From Rhea pennata (Eukaryota; Chordata; Aves; Rheiformes; Rheidae), in the NCBI RefSeq assembly GCF_028389875.1, contig NC_084678.1, positions 13,236,899-13,300,898 of the forward strand: 64,000 nt of DNA, written 5' to 3'. The notes below the pieces were generated by a model. The model was not told the DNA's origin. It made no database searches and saw nothing but the letters and a program-made list of their open reading frames with translations. Of this stretch, positions 1-11,760 are shown in pieces. The position numbers were made by a program, and so were the translations under genes. The stretch's first letter is position 1; each line of letters starts with the position of its first letter.

Positions 1-484
1 TTTTGCATTAGCTGGTTAATTGATTTTTTTTTTCCCCTATTCTAAGTTGGGGGGGGTGTTTTTTGTTTGTTTGTTTTTTACCTATAATTACTTACTTTAA
101 AGAAGCTCCTGTTAGGAGATAAAGGTGGAAAGGAACTAATTAACTAACTTCTTTTAAAAGAAGATTATCTTGATTTTGCAGTTTGTAAGTAGGGATAGGT
201 TATGTGTTTTAGACTTTTTCACTGCCTTGCTCCAACATGAGTTCTGGTAATAAATGGTAGAATTTAAATATGTAAGTGATGTAGTCTGTGTTGTACCTCT
301 TACCTTTCCTTTTTAGTGCCAAAAAGTTCTTGAGCCTCTTTGGAAAACTATATAATGTATTCCTAAGGGGAAAATTTGTTATTAATGTCTTAATTCTATG
401 GAAGGTACATCAGATGTAAATATCATATTTTAAATAATTTCTCATAATTCTCAGGCTCTCATAAACCATTCTTTTTCTTCACAG

Positions 485-3400
485 ATTCGAGTACCTGCCT
501 TTCTAGATCTCTTCATGCAGTCATTGTTTAAGCCAGGTGCTAAGATCAATCAGGACCACAAACATAAATATATTCACATACTGGCATATGCAGCCAGTGT
601 AGTAGAAATGTGGAAAAAGGTAATGTTCAGTTCTGTGAATAGTGTGTTCTTTTTAACTTAAACTTTTAAAAGTGTTCCAACTGTGCTGAAGAACACGTAT
701 CACTGAAATTTCTTAGTTTAAAATAATGTGCTCAGTTTGATTTATTTATTTTAATGAGAGATGCTTTCAGCTTCAACTGAAATAGCTGGAAGTGTTACTT
801 TTGAATACCTCTGAAGATCAAACCATACTATGGAAGTTAGAATGCGCTGGATGTTTTTGTCATTCTTCTGTCCTGTGCTATTAAAATTGTACGTGCTTTT
901 CAGAGGAAGATGAATTGAATTCTATAAACTAAAATAGTTAAAATAGTTCTTAGGGAATTAGGTAAGGGAAATGTTCATGCACTTCAAGTCATTGATACTT
1001 GGTTCTAAAACTTGCCTATGAGCCTGCATTTTAAGAAATGCGGTGTGATTTTTAGTCCTATTCCTCTCCCTAAGTGGCCAAGGATATCCTGTTTATTCAT
1101 TCCTTGTGTGATCAAACTTTTCATTTCTTTTTTCAGAATAAGAGAGTCAGCATAAACAAAGATGAACTTAAATCAACTTCAAAAGCCATTGAAACTGTTC
1201 ACAACTTATGTTGTAATGAGAACAAAGGTGCATCAGAGTTGGTTGCAGAACTGAGCACTCTGTATCAGTGCATAAGGTGAGCAGAAACACTGGTCTGAAG
1301 CTGCTTGTGGGCAGGAAAGTATTATTTAAGAGGGGAAGTGTTGTTAAAGGAAAGTCTTTTTGACGGGAATTCTGTGAGAAAATCCTTGTTATAGAATGGG
1401 TAAAAACGTGGTCTGAAAATAGCTTTCAAAATTGTACATTTGACTCCTTGGAGTCTCTCTGATGAGTAGGTCAGCTCTGGCTTTCACTAGCAGCTTACCT
1501 TCTAGTGCCACAGAACATGCTGCTTTGTGCCGCTGGAAAAAGATGACAAAGAACTTTGCCTTTCTCAGTAAGCTTTTTTAGGAATAGATTTGTCCTCTTA
1601 AAAGTATGAAATAGCAGATGTTGAATAAACTGGCTAGAAACACGTTGGGCATGAACATTGGAGCATTCATGAATCTCATTGTCTGCTTTTTGCATTTTCT
1701 GTTGTGTGAGGGCGTATCCTTGTAGAAAGAATATTCTTCCAGCCTGTATTCTTTTTTTTTGTTTGTTTTTCCTTCCTAATGAAGACTACTCTGAAGGTAT
1801 TTGCTGCAAGCTTTTCAAGTGTAACATAGATTAGATTAATTATCCTGATGGTTGCCGAGAGTTTTATATACTGAAAGATGATGTTTAAAATGTACTATTC
1901 CCTCCCTGGATACTAAAATTATCTCTTCTTTTGTAGGTTTCCAGTGGTGGCAATGGGTGTATTAAAGTGGGTGGACTGGACAGTGTCAGAGCCACGATAT
2001 TTTCAGCTGCAGACTGATCACACTCCAGTGCATCTGGCATTACTGGATGAGGTAAGACCATATAGAAAATCCTGCTGGAGAGCAAAAACAGTTTTTTGTG
2101 CTTGTACCTGAATTACATCCAGTTCACTAAATGCTTGTGATTTGCTGTAATTCAGTAAACACCCAGAGCTGAATCTGTTTCAGTCCGTAGTTAGTTATTT
2201 TGTGTTGCCAGCTCAGCAGCATTTATGCTAGGGAAGCTTAAGCATCAAAGAAGGCAATGGTAGAATACTTTTCTTTAAAAATAATAATAAAAAAAATCAC
2301 GTCTGGCACTGAATGTCAGCTTGTCTAATAAAGATTGGATATGCTGGTTTTTAAGTTGAAGTTTTGATGTTCTCGCTTTCCCGTCTTGTTTGCAGATCAG
2401 TACATGCCATCAGCTGCTCCATCCCCAAGTTCTGCAGCTTCTTGTCAAGCTCTTTGAAACAGAACATTCTCAGCTTGATGTAATGGAACAGGTGATTCTC
2501 AAAGGATTCAGTGTTTGTGTTCCTTGCTACTAGTTATTCTCACGGAAGATAACTGCTTTTGCTGTCACAGCAGTTTTACAGAGTTTAATTTAGAAATGCT
2601 GTCATTAAAAAAAAAAAAAAAGTAACATGACAGATGCAGAATCAATAGGGATGAGCAGTATTGAAAGAGAGTTCTAATTTATGACTTTTTTTTTTCTTCC
2701 TTCCATTTCTCCCCTCCCCCCATTTTTTTTAGCTGGAATTGAAGAAAACTCTCTTGGATAGAATGGTGCACTTACTCAGTCGAGGATATGTCCTGCCTGT
2801 TGTCAGCTATATCCGGAAATGCCTGGAGAAGCTAGATACAGATATTTCTCTCATCAGATACTTTGTCACAGAGGTTAGCAGCCAAATTTTTGTTGACTAA
2901 GCTTTAATATCAGTTATATCTGTTTGGATATTAAGTCAGCTTATCTCAGATTAAAATGTATTTCAAGATACCTGGTCAAGTTTTGAGCAATGTATATAAT
3001 ACTGGTATTCATAAGGACATGACTTGATCCTACTGGATTCTGAGAGTATTAAGATATTGGGTAGAGCAACACAAGGATACAAAACTGATTACTGGGAGAA
3101 CAGGAACTCTTAAAAGAAAAGTGCAACTACTTGCATGCCTTCAAAAAGGATATTATGAATTAGATATTGCCTCTGCCACCTATCCAACTGGAAGGTTAAT
3201 CCAGCTTTGCATGCTGTTTCAGGTGCTGGATGTGATTGCTCCTCCATACACCTCAGACTTCGTACAGCTTTTTCTTCCAATCTTGGAGAATGAAAGTATT
3301 GCAGGTACAATTAAAACAGAAGGTGAACATGATCCTGTCACTGAGTTTATAGGTAAGTCATGATTATCTGTTGCATACCACTTCCTTATGCATTTGTTAC

Positions 3401-3782
3401 AATTTTCAAATAATGTTTAGGAGGATTGTAAAAAATAGGGATGCCTGGCAGATCTCTTCTTGGATTATTTCCCTTCTTCCTTTTAGGGATCTGTTTTTAG
3501 CAATTCTTATTTAATCAAGAATGGCTGGGTAGTAGTGAGGAACTTTGAGAGAAGTACTGCTTTTGGAGAACTTGCGCTGTAGTAAGGAAAGTAAAGAAAG
3601 CAAGTTTCATAATACATTCCTATCTGAGAACAAATAGACATACCTAATGCCTAAATTCCTAGTAAGTTATATAATGCAGAAATTCAGATGCAAACAGGTA
3701 AATTGGGGTGAAATACTGAACACTTTCTGTCCTTTTTTTCTTTTAAGCTCACTGCAAATCTAACTTTATTATGATGAACTAA
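485..3782 (+). CDS. NELFCD: NELFCD (TH1L), 3' part: last seven coding exons
   Basis: Negative elongation factor subunit C/D, part of the nuclear NELF complex that holds RNA polymerase II at promoter-proximal pauses. Exons read with intact reading frame and GT/AG borders: 485-619, 1137-1276, 1937-2051, 2396-2491, 2733-2873, 3223-3352, 3748-3782 (792 nt, 263 residues plus TAA). The translation starts [18 protein letters not shown] and ends [11 protein letters not shown], nearly identical to the C-terminal 45 percent of the roughly 590-residue human protein; this is the all-helical part of the TH1 family fold. The 5' exons lie left of the window, and bases 1-484 are intron. Introns inside the gene (241-660 nt) hold only T-rich tracts and nothing else recognisable. 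The gene is tail to tail with CTSZ. The identification is by recognised sequence; exon borders are inferred by eye. Confidence 0.96.
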
Positions 3783-6700
3783 GCAGTGGAAAAATCAAGA
3801 ATGCAGAGCACGATTGCTACTTTGTGTCACTCCACTGGTAAGGTTCTGTGGGCAACACAACAGCGAAAAGAAAAAACGAGGAAGAAAGGATTGAAGGGCA
3901 TTTAATTCATTTGCACAGGAACCTTGAGCTTTACGTCAGAGGACTCATACTTTGGGAAAATGGAGTAATAGTTCAGGATCTTCTGTTATACAACTCAGTA
4001 TAAATCTAAATATTCTGAAGTGGGTAGCAGAAGAGAATTAGATTTGTTTCAAAGAAAGATTGTTATTTTTGGTTACAGATAGACTTTTTTCCACTGATTC
4101 TTTGTGTAATATACAACCTGAAGAATGGAAAGTAGTTCTTACTAAACCCATTTTGCAGATAGTTCACTGAAGACTTAAATCTTGAATGCTCTAGGCTTTG
4201 ATCTTGAGAGTTGCATAAGGGAGTTTGATTGGCTCTGTGATATGGAAAATCTAGAATGCCTCTTTTTCACTCTTACTGTGTGAGTGTGATACCTTTCAAT
4301 CTCTTTTTATTTTTGTTGTTAAATTGTTGCATGAAACATTACTGGTAAGTTTCATTACCATGTCAAGCATATTATTGTCCAAAAATGTGAATGTATGCAA
4401 AAAAAATAATTTCTTGATGTGTTTTGTCTTCATATTTTTCTGCTTTATCATGATTGATGCTAAACAGTAGGGAATATGCCCTAGATCATAACTTTAAAGG
4501 CTTTTTCTTTTTTCCAGAGCTTGCTTTTGAAGTTTCAAAGACCACTTTTTGTTGTGTATTAGGTGAGATTTCTCTTTTGTATATTTAAATACTGTCTCTA
4601 TAAAAGGAGTATAGAGAAACCCATTATTTTTTTTTTCTAAGCATATCCATTTTTCTAAAAACCTCCTTTCTAAAGGAAGAAAAAATGTACTTATAAATAA
4701 GGAATGATATTGTCAAGTCTGATTCAATGTAAGCTGATTGTGAATGTGAACTCTTCAAGCTACTGTGCCAGCTATTGAGACAGCAGTATAAGACAGCTTT
4801 TCACTCCTTTTAAAAAGGAGTATATTTTCCTTTCCATCAGTCTCTCACATACTCCACTGTGATTGAGCTTCCTGTTGAAACAAACCACTTCTGCTTTCCT
4901 GTATGTTCAAGCGTGGTATGGTTTACTTTAAACATTTGAGTTCCTCAGTGCTCTTTCTTGTGAGTCATTATAGCTAGTTAATATTACTGGTATTTTAAGA
5001 TCCTTATGCTTCCCTGTTCATAGTCATTCTGAATGGGACTTAAGTTCAGCAGCCACTGCAACTTGGAAGAATTAATCATTGGTACTTTGGACTCCTTTCT
5101 CCTTTTCAAGGAGAAAGATGGAACTAAATAACATTCAAGATTCTCCATTGAAATCCTACCTCTTACCTACCTACACAAATATCTACTTTATCTTGCTCTT
5201 TCAGGCTGGAGGGGTGAATGGTAGATGAGACAGAGAACATGTAACAATTTGAGCATAATTCTTGTAGGAAGTCAGAGCATTAGGTCCAAGTCAACTACAA
5301 AAGACACAAGATCCAAAGTCTCCCAGCCTACCAGAGCATGGCCTAAGTCCAGTATAAAACACATTCTCTTTGTAAACAAGAAAACTGTTCTGTCTGATAC
5401 CCAAATAGTTGAAAGCAGGAACAGACACATGGAACATGTAGCACAGCCACCTCAGCCTCATCCTGGACACTGGAAGTGTTATTCTTTTGTGGATCTTCAC
5501 CACTTACCTTTCTGAGGGTAAAAGCCAATTTCTCCCCTTTCAGAGATAAAAGCATGATAAATTGTAAAGAGTAGAGGGTAGCAAGGAAGAATCAGTCTTG
5601 GGCAAGGTCTATTTTTTCCCTTTTCTGCACCCCAAAGAGCTTTAACTTACTTACTTTTTAATGAGGTGTAACTCATAGGTTGGTTCAATTTATTACAGTA
5701 GGTACTGGAGATCAACACTGAAAAGTAGTGTTTTACAATATCCAAACATCTTTTTTCCTTTTGTTAACTCAATATTTAGAGTTTAAAATTTTATCTTTTG
5801 CATTTCAGTCTTCAGTGTAGGTAGAAGTAACGTAATATCATTTGAATTATTGTATTTGAGACACACAATAACTGCTGGATAGACTATCTTGTGAAAGGGC
5901 TGGTAGACAACAAAGTCAAGTAAAAGGAGTATAATTCCAGGTAAGCTTTAGATGGCAACTGTTCCACATGAGGCAGCATGTTTGGTACCAGCAACAGTAA
6001 AAGACAACTGAAAGTACCTGTTTGTAAGAGTTTATAATCCACATAATTACAATCATGTAGAATTAAAATGTCATTTTATTAATGTAACTATGCTAGTTAA
6101 TGACACTTGTTATGGCACTGATTGTGGGCTCAGATATAAGCAAGAGAACTTGCTACCTTTCTTCATGTTAACTAGTATGGGAAGAGCTCTGAGGGCAGAC
6201 ATAATTTATACTTTGTAAGAAAAAGATAGCATAGCCATTCAAGAATTAAAACAAAGATTGGTGAGTAACTACAGTAAGTGTTCCTTTAAAAAAAATTTTT
6301 GATCAAAGTTGTTCCTGTTGCATCATTTCTGGTTGGGTAAAAGTGACTGCATTATACAAGACTAGCAACAATACTGTGTTTCACCAGGAAGCCAAGGAAA
6401 CATGGAATTTAGTTTTTGAATATATCTCATCATTGTGAAATACTTCCTTGGTATTATCATAATTTTACAGTTTAGTATAAGCTTTAGACAAAAGTAATAA
6501 GGAGTTCATTTTTCCTACCTAGTACACCTATGAAATCTGTATATATGTATTTAAAATATAATTTAATCTGTACTGTTTGAGTAAGGTGACATAGTTTAAA
6601 TATTGTGCTTCAAAGCAGACAAACTTTTTTGATGGATAATTGCTTGAACATTTTTTAAGTTACCAAAGGCAGCTGGCAGGTGGTCTTGGCTCTAGATTTG

Positions 6701-6855
6701 TTTTACCTCCAAGACATTGTGTTGCTATCAAGGCTAATGTTGCATTATCACTTGGTTATGCTGACCTGTGAAAGAGTTTTAGGCTATTTAAAAAGATTGT
6801 GTTGGAATGCTTTCAAACCAAGTAGTTCCTAAACAGAATGATGTTCAATGTAGAA
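3783..6855. other. Convergent intergenic region: 3' UTRs of NELFCD and CTSZ
   Basis: Three kilobases between the two stop codons, where both genes must end. No clear AATAAA was found on the plus strand close to the NELFCD stop, so its poly(A) site is unresolved. On the minus strand AATAAA (5689-5694, 6075-6080) and ATTAAA (6562-6567) are candidates for CTSZ. The open frames here are short, unlike any protein I know, and look like chance. No repeat family was recognised. Confidence 0.6.
6075..6080 (-). terminator. Candidate poly(A) signal of CTSZ
   Basis: AATAAA on the minus strand about 780 nt past the CTSZ stop. An ATTAAA at 6562-6567 is closer and could be used instead. There is no transcript evidence, only the motif and its position. 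Confidence 0.35.
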
Positions 6856-9800
6856 TCAAGGAAGTACAGCATCTCCATATGCACAGTCCTCTTCAATAGC
6901 AAGATTGTATTCTGCTCCTCTTCCACCTTTGTATGTACTTGTCACAATTCTCAGCCACCCCCTTTCACCCTGTAAAGGAATAATTTGCTTTAATATGTTT
7001 TCTAATTCAGTATCCATTTATAAGGTAACTATAGTTAAGTGTGCTATTGCATCTGATTTCTAATCATCCATATCTGGCAGACGTAACAATCTAAGAATTC
7101 ACTGAAAAGTGCAATACTGAGTACACACTGCAACCTTGTTTGAAGGGCAGTTTGCTGTGATGAATTTACATCCCCTCCCTCTATTCCAGTTAGATGACTT
7201 TATTTTTGCCTATATCTAACAGCAATTTACAGCTGCCTGTAGCAGCAGCTGTATGTTCATGGAAGGCCAGCATTTGGGATTGAGTTGGCATTAGCCAAGT
7301 GACTTTGGCTTAGTTAGGTTTCATTTCCTAATTGATAAGTCTTTCAAGGAAAACCCTTTTCCTATCCACAGGCCACCTTTGCAGCCTCCTGTTTGCTGCA
7401 TAGGAAACCTACACATTTTCTTTAAAGTCATTTTGCAAGCATGTTTCTTCCATTCTTTCCTTACCCAGGGTTCACCCCATGAGTTGCGAACAATCCAGTA
7501 TTCTGTTCCATTTTCCACACCCCAGCCAGCCACAGATACTATGTGATTCACTGTGGGTGAGGGGTTGTACTCAGTATAAAGTCCTCCAGTGTAAGCATCT
7601 AACTTTTCAGTAGCCATTATACCACAGCTGTAATAAAAAAAAAGAGCAAGCATCTTTATACAGGGGAGTCAAGGGAGAGCATAGCTAAAACAACATTTTT
7701 CTTGCATTTTAACTTGAGTTATTATAACTGCAAACAAGCCAAAATCCACATATTAGCCCACAGCATCAAGCATCTGCCAGACTGGAGAAATACACCTCAG
7801 TTAAAGACTGAGTTTCAAATATTCAAGTGTTTCAATTCAAATACTAGCAGTAGATACTTTTTTTCTTTTTTTTACAGCCATTTAAGTTTTTCCTTTTACC
7901 TAATTGGTCCGTTAGTGTAGATTTCTGCCATCATTTTTTCCCTTCCACTGACAGAGCCATAGTCAGCAACTTTCCAGAGAGTATAGTTCCGTATCACATG
8001 GCATTCTCCAAAGGTCACACAAGTTCCACACTGGTTAAACTTCTTACATTCTATAAAGCAAGTGAGATTATCACCACAAGAGAAGGCTTTTCTTTGAGTA
8101 GTATTGCATGATTTTTCTTAAAATTCATTTGAGGCAGATATTAACTTAAGAATTACTAATACATATTTTCTCTAGCGAACTGAATCTCTCTTTCAAAATC
8201 ACATTGGAGGTCAATAGAATCACAAATTATTGTTCCTTACTTCATAGGCACAAGTGCCTTGATGAAGAAATAATTCTCAAGTTTGCTTCTCCATAAACTA
8301 TTCCAGTTGCACATGAACATACAAAGGTTATGTTTCTGCTTTTTTTTAAGCTTGAGGTGATGCTTTTGAATATTTTAAAACATCAGAGATTATATATCAG
8401 AGACATAAGAGATTAAATTTAAGCAACTTTGCAGGTGCAAGCCTGTTTGGACATGATTTAATGTTATGCTGTCTGGCTAGAGTTTAAAAAAAGACAGGCC
8501 TGTAAGCAAACCTGTTCTGTCAGTCAAACAACAGCTACTATGCTGAAAGGCAGGAACCAATAAACTCAAAACCCAAGGAATTACTACTTCTCTACATTAT
8601 GATCTGGCAAACTTGGTCTGAAGCCCTACAGCAAAGCAAGTAGGTTATCATACTTTGATCCTTTGCTTGGTAGTTGTTGCAGGTCTCATCTGGAATGCCA
8701 TGGTCATGGGCATACATCCAAACACCCGTATGGTCTCCACCTTCACAAGACCCTGCATTAGCACAATCAATAACATTCTGGACAGAGAGGTAGGCAGAAG
8801 GCCATGCACCTTTCCTCTTTATGTTGATTCGATCTGTAACAATAAGCAATTGGGGCTTGTTAGTTGAAGTATTTGTGCTATTATTCATAGCAACTAGTGT
8901 TAAAACTGTCCACTTGATTACTTCTGTAACTGTTTGCAGGTGACAGTATTTGTGGTTGTAGAAGCCTCTAATATAGATAGTGAGGCACACACCATGACTT
9001 TACTCAAATGCGCAAGCTGACTGTGTTGTGCATTTCCATTAGAAGATTTTTTCCACTAAAAACCTCAGCAAAATTATGCAGCTGAGTGAGATCCATTTAA
9101 ACCCTTCAAGTGCCCCAGTACTCTTCATTCAAGCAATGACTTTTGATAACTTTTAATCCTGTTAGTACTAAGAATATTCAACTGTACTTGACAGAGAACT
9201 GGGAAAATGCTCCATATGAATTAACTGTGCATTATCCTGGTCTAATCTTTCAGCAAGAATGGATGCTCTAGCTATTCCTTGCAGATAAAACCACCTGCAT
9301 TTTTAAATCAACCTATATTTTAAAAAGTATATACATACACATACAACCATTTACATTTTAACTAAAGCTAGATAAAACTTAGCAGGTTAAGTATGTATCT
9401 GTCTCATACTCATTACATCATGGCAGGCTTCATACATGTCTGTACTGTTGTATGCTTAAGAATGGATCCTTCATGAATCCTGCCATCTCCTCACACACAC
9501 ACACACCTTTAAGGTCTTGTCCCCTTCACTGTTTCCTCCATTCCTCCTTCACATTTAATCCTTTTAACCACTTCACTAATCAAACAGGGAATCCGCAGGA
9601 TGTTACTGAGCGAAAGCAGTTATGTGCAAATCACTGTATTTTCTCTAGAAAAAAAATACCTTTCCAATTGAAACAAATCTCTACCTTCCTCTGCCCCCCC
9701 CCAAAAAAAAAAGAAAAAAAGAAAAACAGAAAGCCACCTGCTAAAATTTGCCTGTGTACTGTGATAGTTCTTTTGAATATCAGGGCTCTGCAAGCTAATG

Positions 9801-11032
9801 GTCCACAGGCCTTCTCACAAGAAGCAGCTCCTTTCATTTTCCCATATTCTAAGTATCACTCATGTTGCAGAGCAGGAGTCCCTTGCTGCTTTAGATGCTG
9901 TGCAGCAGAGTGAGGTACCAAAAAAAACGAAGGAAACATGCCAAGCATCTTTATCTCTGCCCTTACCATCACAACACCTCCAAGAAGAGGGGCAGAAACC
10001 TCCGCCTCGAGAGTTTTTACTCTTGGCCCTTATTAGCAGTTTGGCAGGGGTAATAAATGCATTCCTTCTAAAACAGGTTAACTGCTCTAGAATACCCCCC
10101 CACACACACCTCCTACATAGTTTGGAGAGGGTGGAGATAGCCTTACTCTGCTTGCTTCTGCTACTGAAACCAAAGCTCCTTGCCTTGAGCTGCCAGATTG
10201 GGAATTACCATCATTCCTGTAGCCTCAATCTTTTGTTAAGTCATTGCAGTTTGCCCTTTGCACCTCTTCATATCTTGGTAAGCTGAAAACACACTCCCTT
10301 TGCTCACCGAAAAGGTTTAAATCACTGGGGGCAACAGCTGCTGTGGTAAGAAGCTAGCAGAGCACTGCTCGCACAGCGTACCTGCTAAAGCGCTGGTGCT
10401 GCCGTGGGCCCAGCAGGAGCCGCAGTACTGGGGGATGTGCTGGTTCCGGGTGGTGCTCACATAATTGACTCCATTAACATTTCTCCAGTCCCAGCTTTCG
10501 GGCAGCTTGGAGATATCCAGGTACTCGTGAGGACGGGGGTAGGTTCTGTATTGGGACAAAAAGGGACAAACTAATTCCCTCTCTGCCGATTCCTGCGTTT
10601 TGGGGCAAATAAGTACAGTTTTTAAAAAAGGGGGGGGAAATAACACCCCTCCCACCCCCCCGAGTTTCGCAGTAAGGCGTGCGAGGGCCCCGCGGCAGCG
10701 CGGCTCACATGACGGCGAGCGGCTGAGCGCGGCCTGGCGAGCGCCGCCGCTGAGCTGCGCCGCCGCGGGGCCGCACGTCCCCTTCCCCCGGCCGCGGCCC
10801 CGGGGCTCCCGCCACCCCCGCGCCCAGGAGCCAGGCCGGCTCCTCGCCCTGCCGCCGGCGGGAGGAGACCTCACCTCAGCCCGGCAGCCTGCCGCCGCGC
10901 CGGCTTATAGCAGTGCTGCCCTTCCCTGAAGTGGAGGCCGGCCTCGGCGGGCGGGCAGGGGCAGGGGCCGAGGCAGCCGCAGAGCAGCAGCAGCAGCGCG
11001 GGGGACAGGCGGCGGCGGGGCAGCCCGGCCAT
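6856..11032 (-). CDS. CTSZ: CTSZ, cathepsin Z/X, complete, six coding exons
   Basis: Lysosomal papain-family (C1A) cysteine carboxypeptidase that removes single residues from C-termini. Exons in transcript order: 11032-10875, 10545-10382, 8833-8654, 8050-7900, 7627-7465, 6969-6856; 930 nt, 309 residues. Start chosen at MAGLPRRR because a leucine-rich signal peptide follows; an in-frame ATG at 11104 would only add a GC-rich leader. The propeptide is short (about 33-66) and keeps Cys41. The mature chain starts near LPESWDW. The catalytic Cys97 is in CGSCWAH, His246 in [10 protein letters not shown] and Asn266 in RNSWGEPW. The HIP motif (89-91), the mini-loop typical of cathepsin X that restricts it to exopeptidase action, is present. 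One N-glycosylation site (NYT, 189) remains. The RGD of the human propeptide is absent. Introns hold poly(T), a C/A-rich tract near 9691-9726 and nothing gene-like. Confidence 0.96.
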
Positions 11033-11760
11033 GCTGCGGCGAGCCGGCAGCAGCACCCCCCTGCGCCGCGCGGCGCCGGCATTTAAGGGCGGCGGGGGCG
11101 GCACCGCGGGTTCGCGCCCGCCCCCCGCCCCGGCCGCGGCGCCTGGTGCCGCGCGAGGGCGCCCGCGCCGCTCCCGCCTTGGGCTCCCTCAGAGCGGCCG
11201 GAGCATCTTTGTACCTTTCCATTACTTTTTTAGCAGCAGCTGTCTACTAGAAGCTGGGCTGAGGAGTGCCAAGTACAACGTGCAAGTCGCTAAGTTAGCG
11301 CGTCGTTTCGGGCTAATTTGGAACAGCAGATAAACAAAAAAATAAAGCCTTCGACACACGCACCCTCTCCCCCACCGCAGGCAGGGCCCTCCCCGCTCAG
11401 CGTCACCGCAGCTGTGGCGGTAACCCGCAGCCAGCTGCGGCGGCCTGGAGCCAGCATGCGCTTCCCCTTGGCGCCGTCTGGCAAAGCCACAGCGTCGCGC
11501 TTTCGAAACACCCAGCTGTTCGGGACGAAATGAGCCGCCGACACGCTGCTGCGCTGCCCTGAGCGCCGGGCGCACGACGGGCCCGGGGGACGCGGGGAGC
11601 TGTGTGGGGCTGCGGGCGCCGCAGCGTCGCCCTCCCGCTCCGCGCGGGCTATCCAGCACATGGCCCAGGCTAAAGACCCGCTCCTGGGGCGCTTGTACGT
11701 GCCACCCTACAAAGGATACGGGTTTCCTGCGGCCTAGCGCGGCGGCCTTCCGAGCCCGCG
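10640..11760. promoter_or_regulatory. CpG island over the CTSZ promoter and first exon
   Basis: A dense GC- and CpG-rich block covering CTSZ exons 1-2 and about 700 bp upstream, ending abruptly near 11.76 kb where sequence turns AT-rich. A TATA-like TTAAAT lies on the minus strand at 11081-11086, about 50 bp above the ATG. The several long open frames here on both strands are what GC-rich DNA yields by chance. Confidence 0.75.

Noticed and set aside
3121-3222. Open reading continuing upstream of NELFCD exon at 3223
   Set aside because: It is intron sequence left of a good acceptor and has no counterpart in the conserved protein.
9452-9913. 153-codon frame inside CTSZ intron 3
   Set aside because: It runs through a low-complexity C/A/G tract and lies inside an intron on the opposite strand; no homology recognised.
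10600-11661. Several 70-185 codon frames on both strands around CTSZ exon 1
   Set aside because: Only the minus-strand frame carrying the signal peptide and the one carrying the HIP/active-site exon match cathepsin Z; the rest are composition artefacts.
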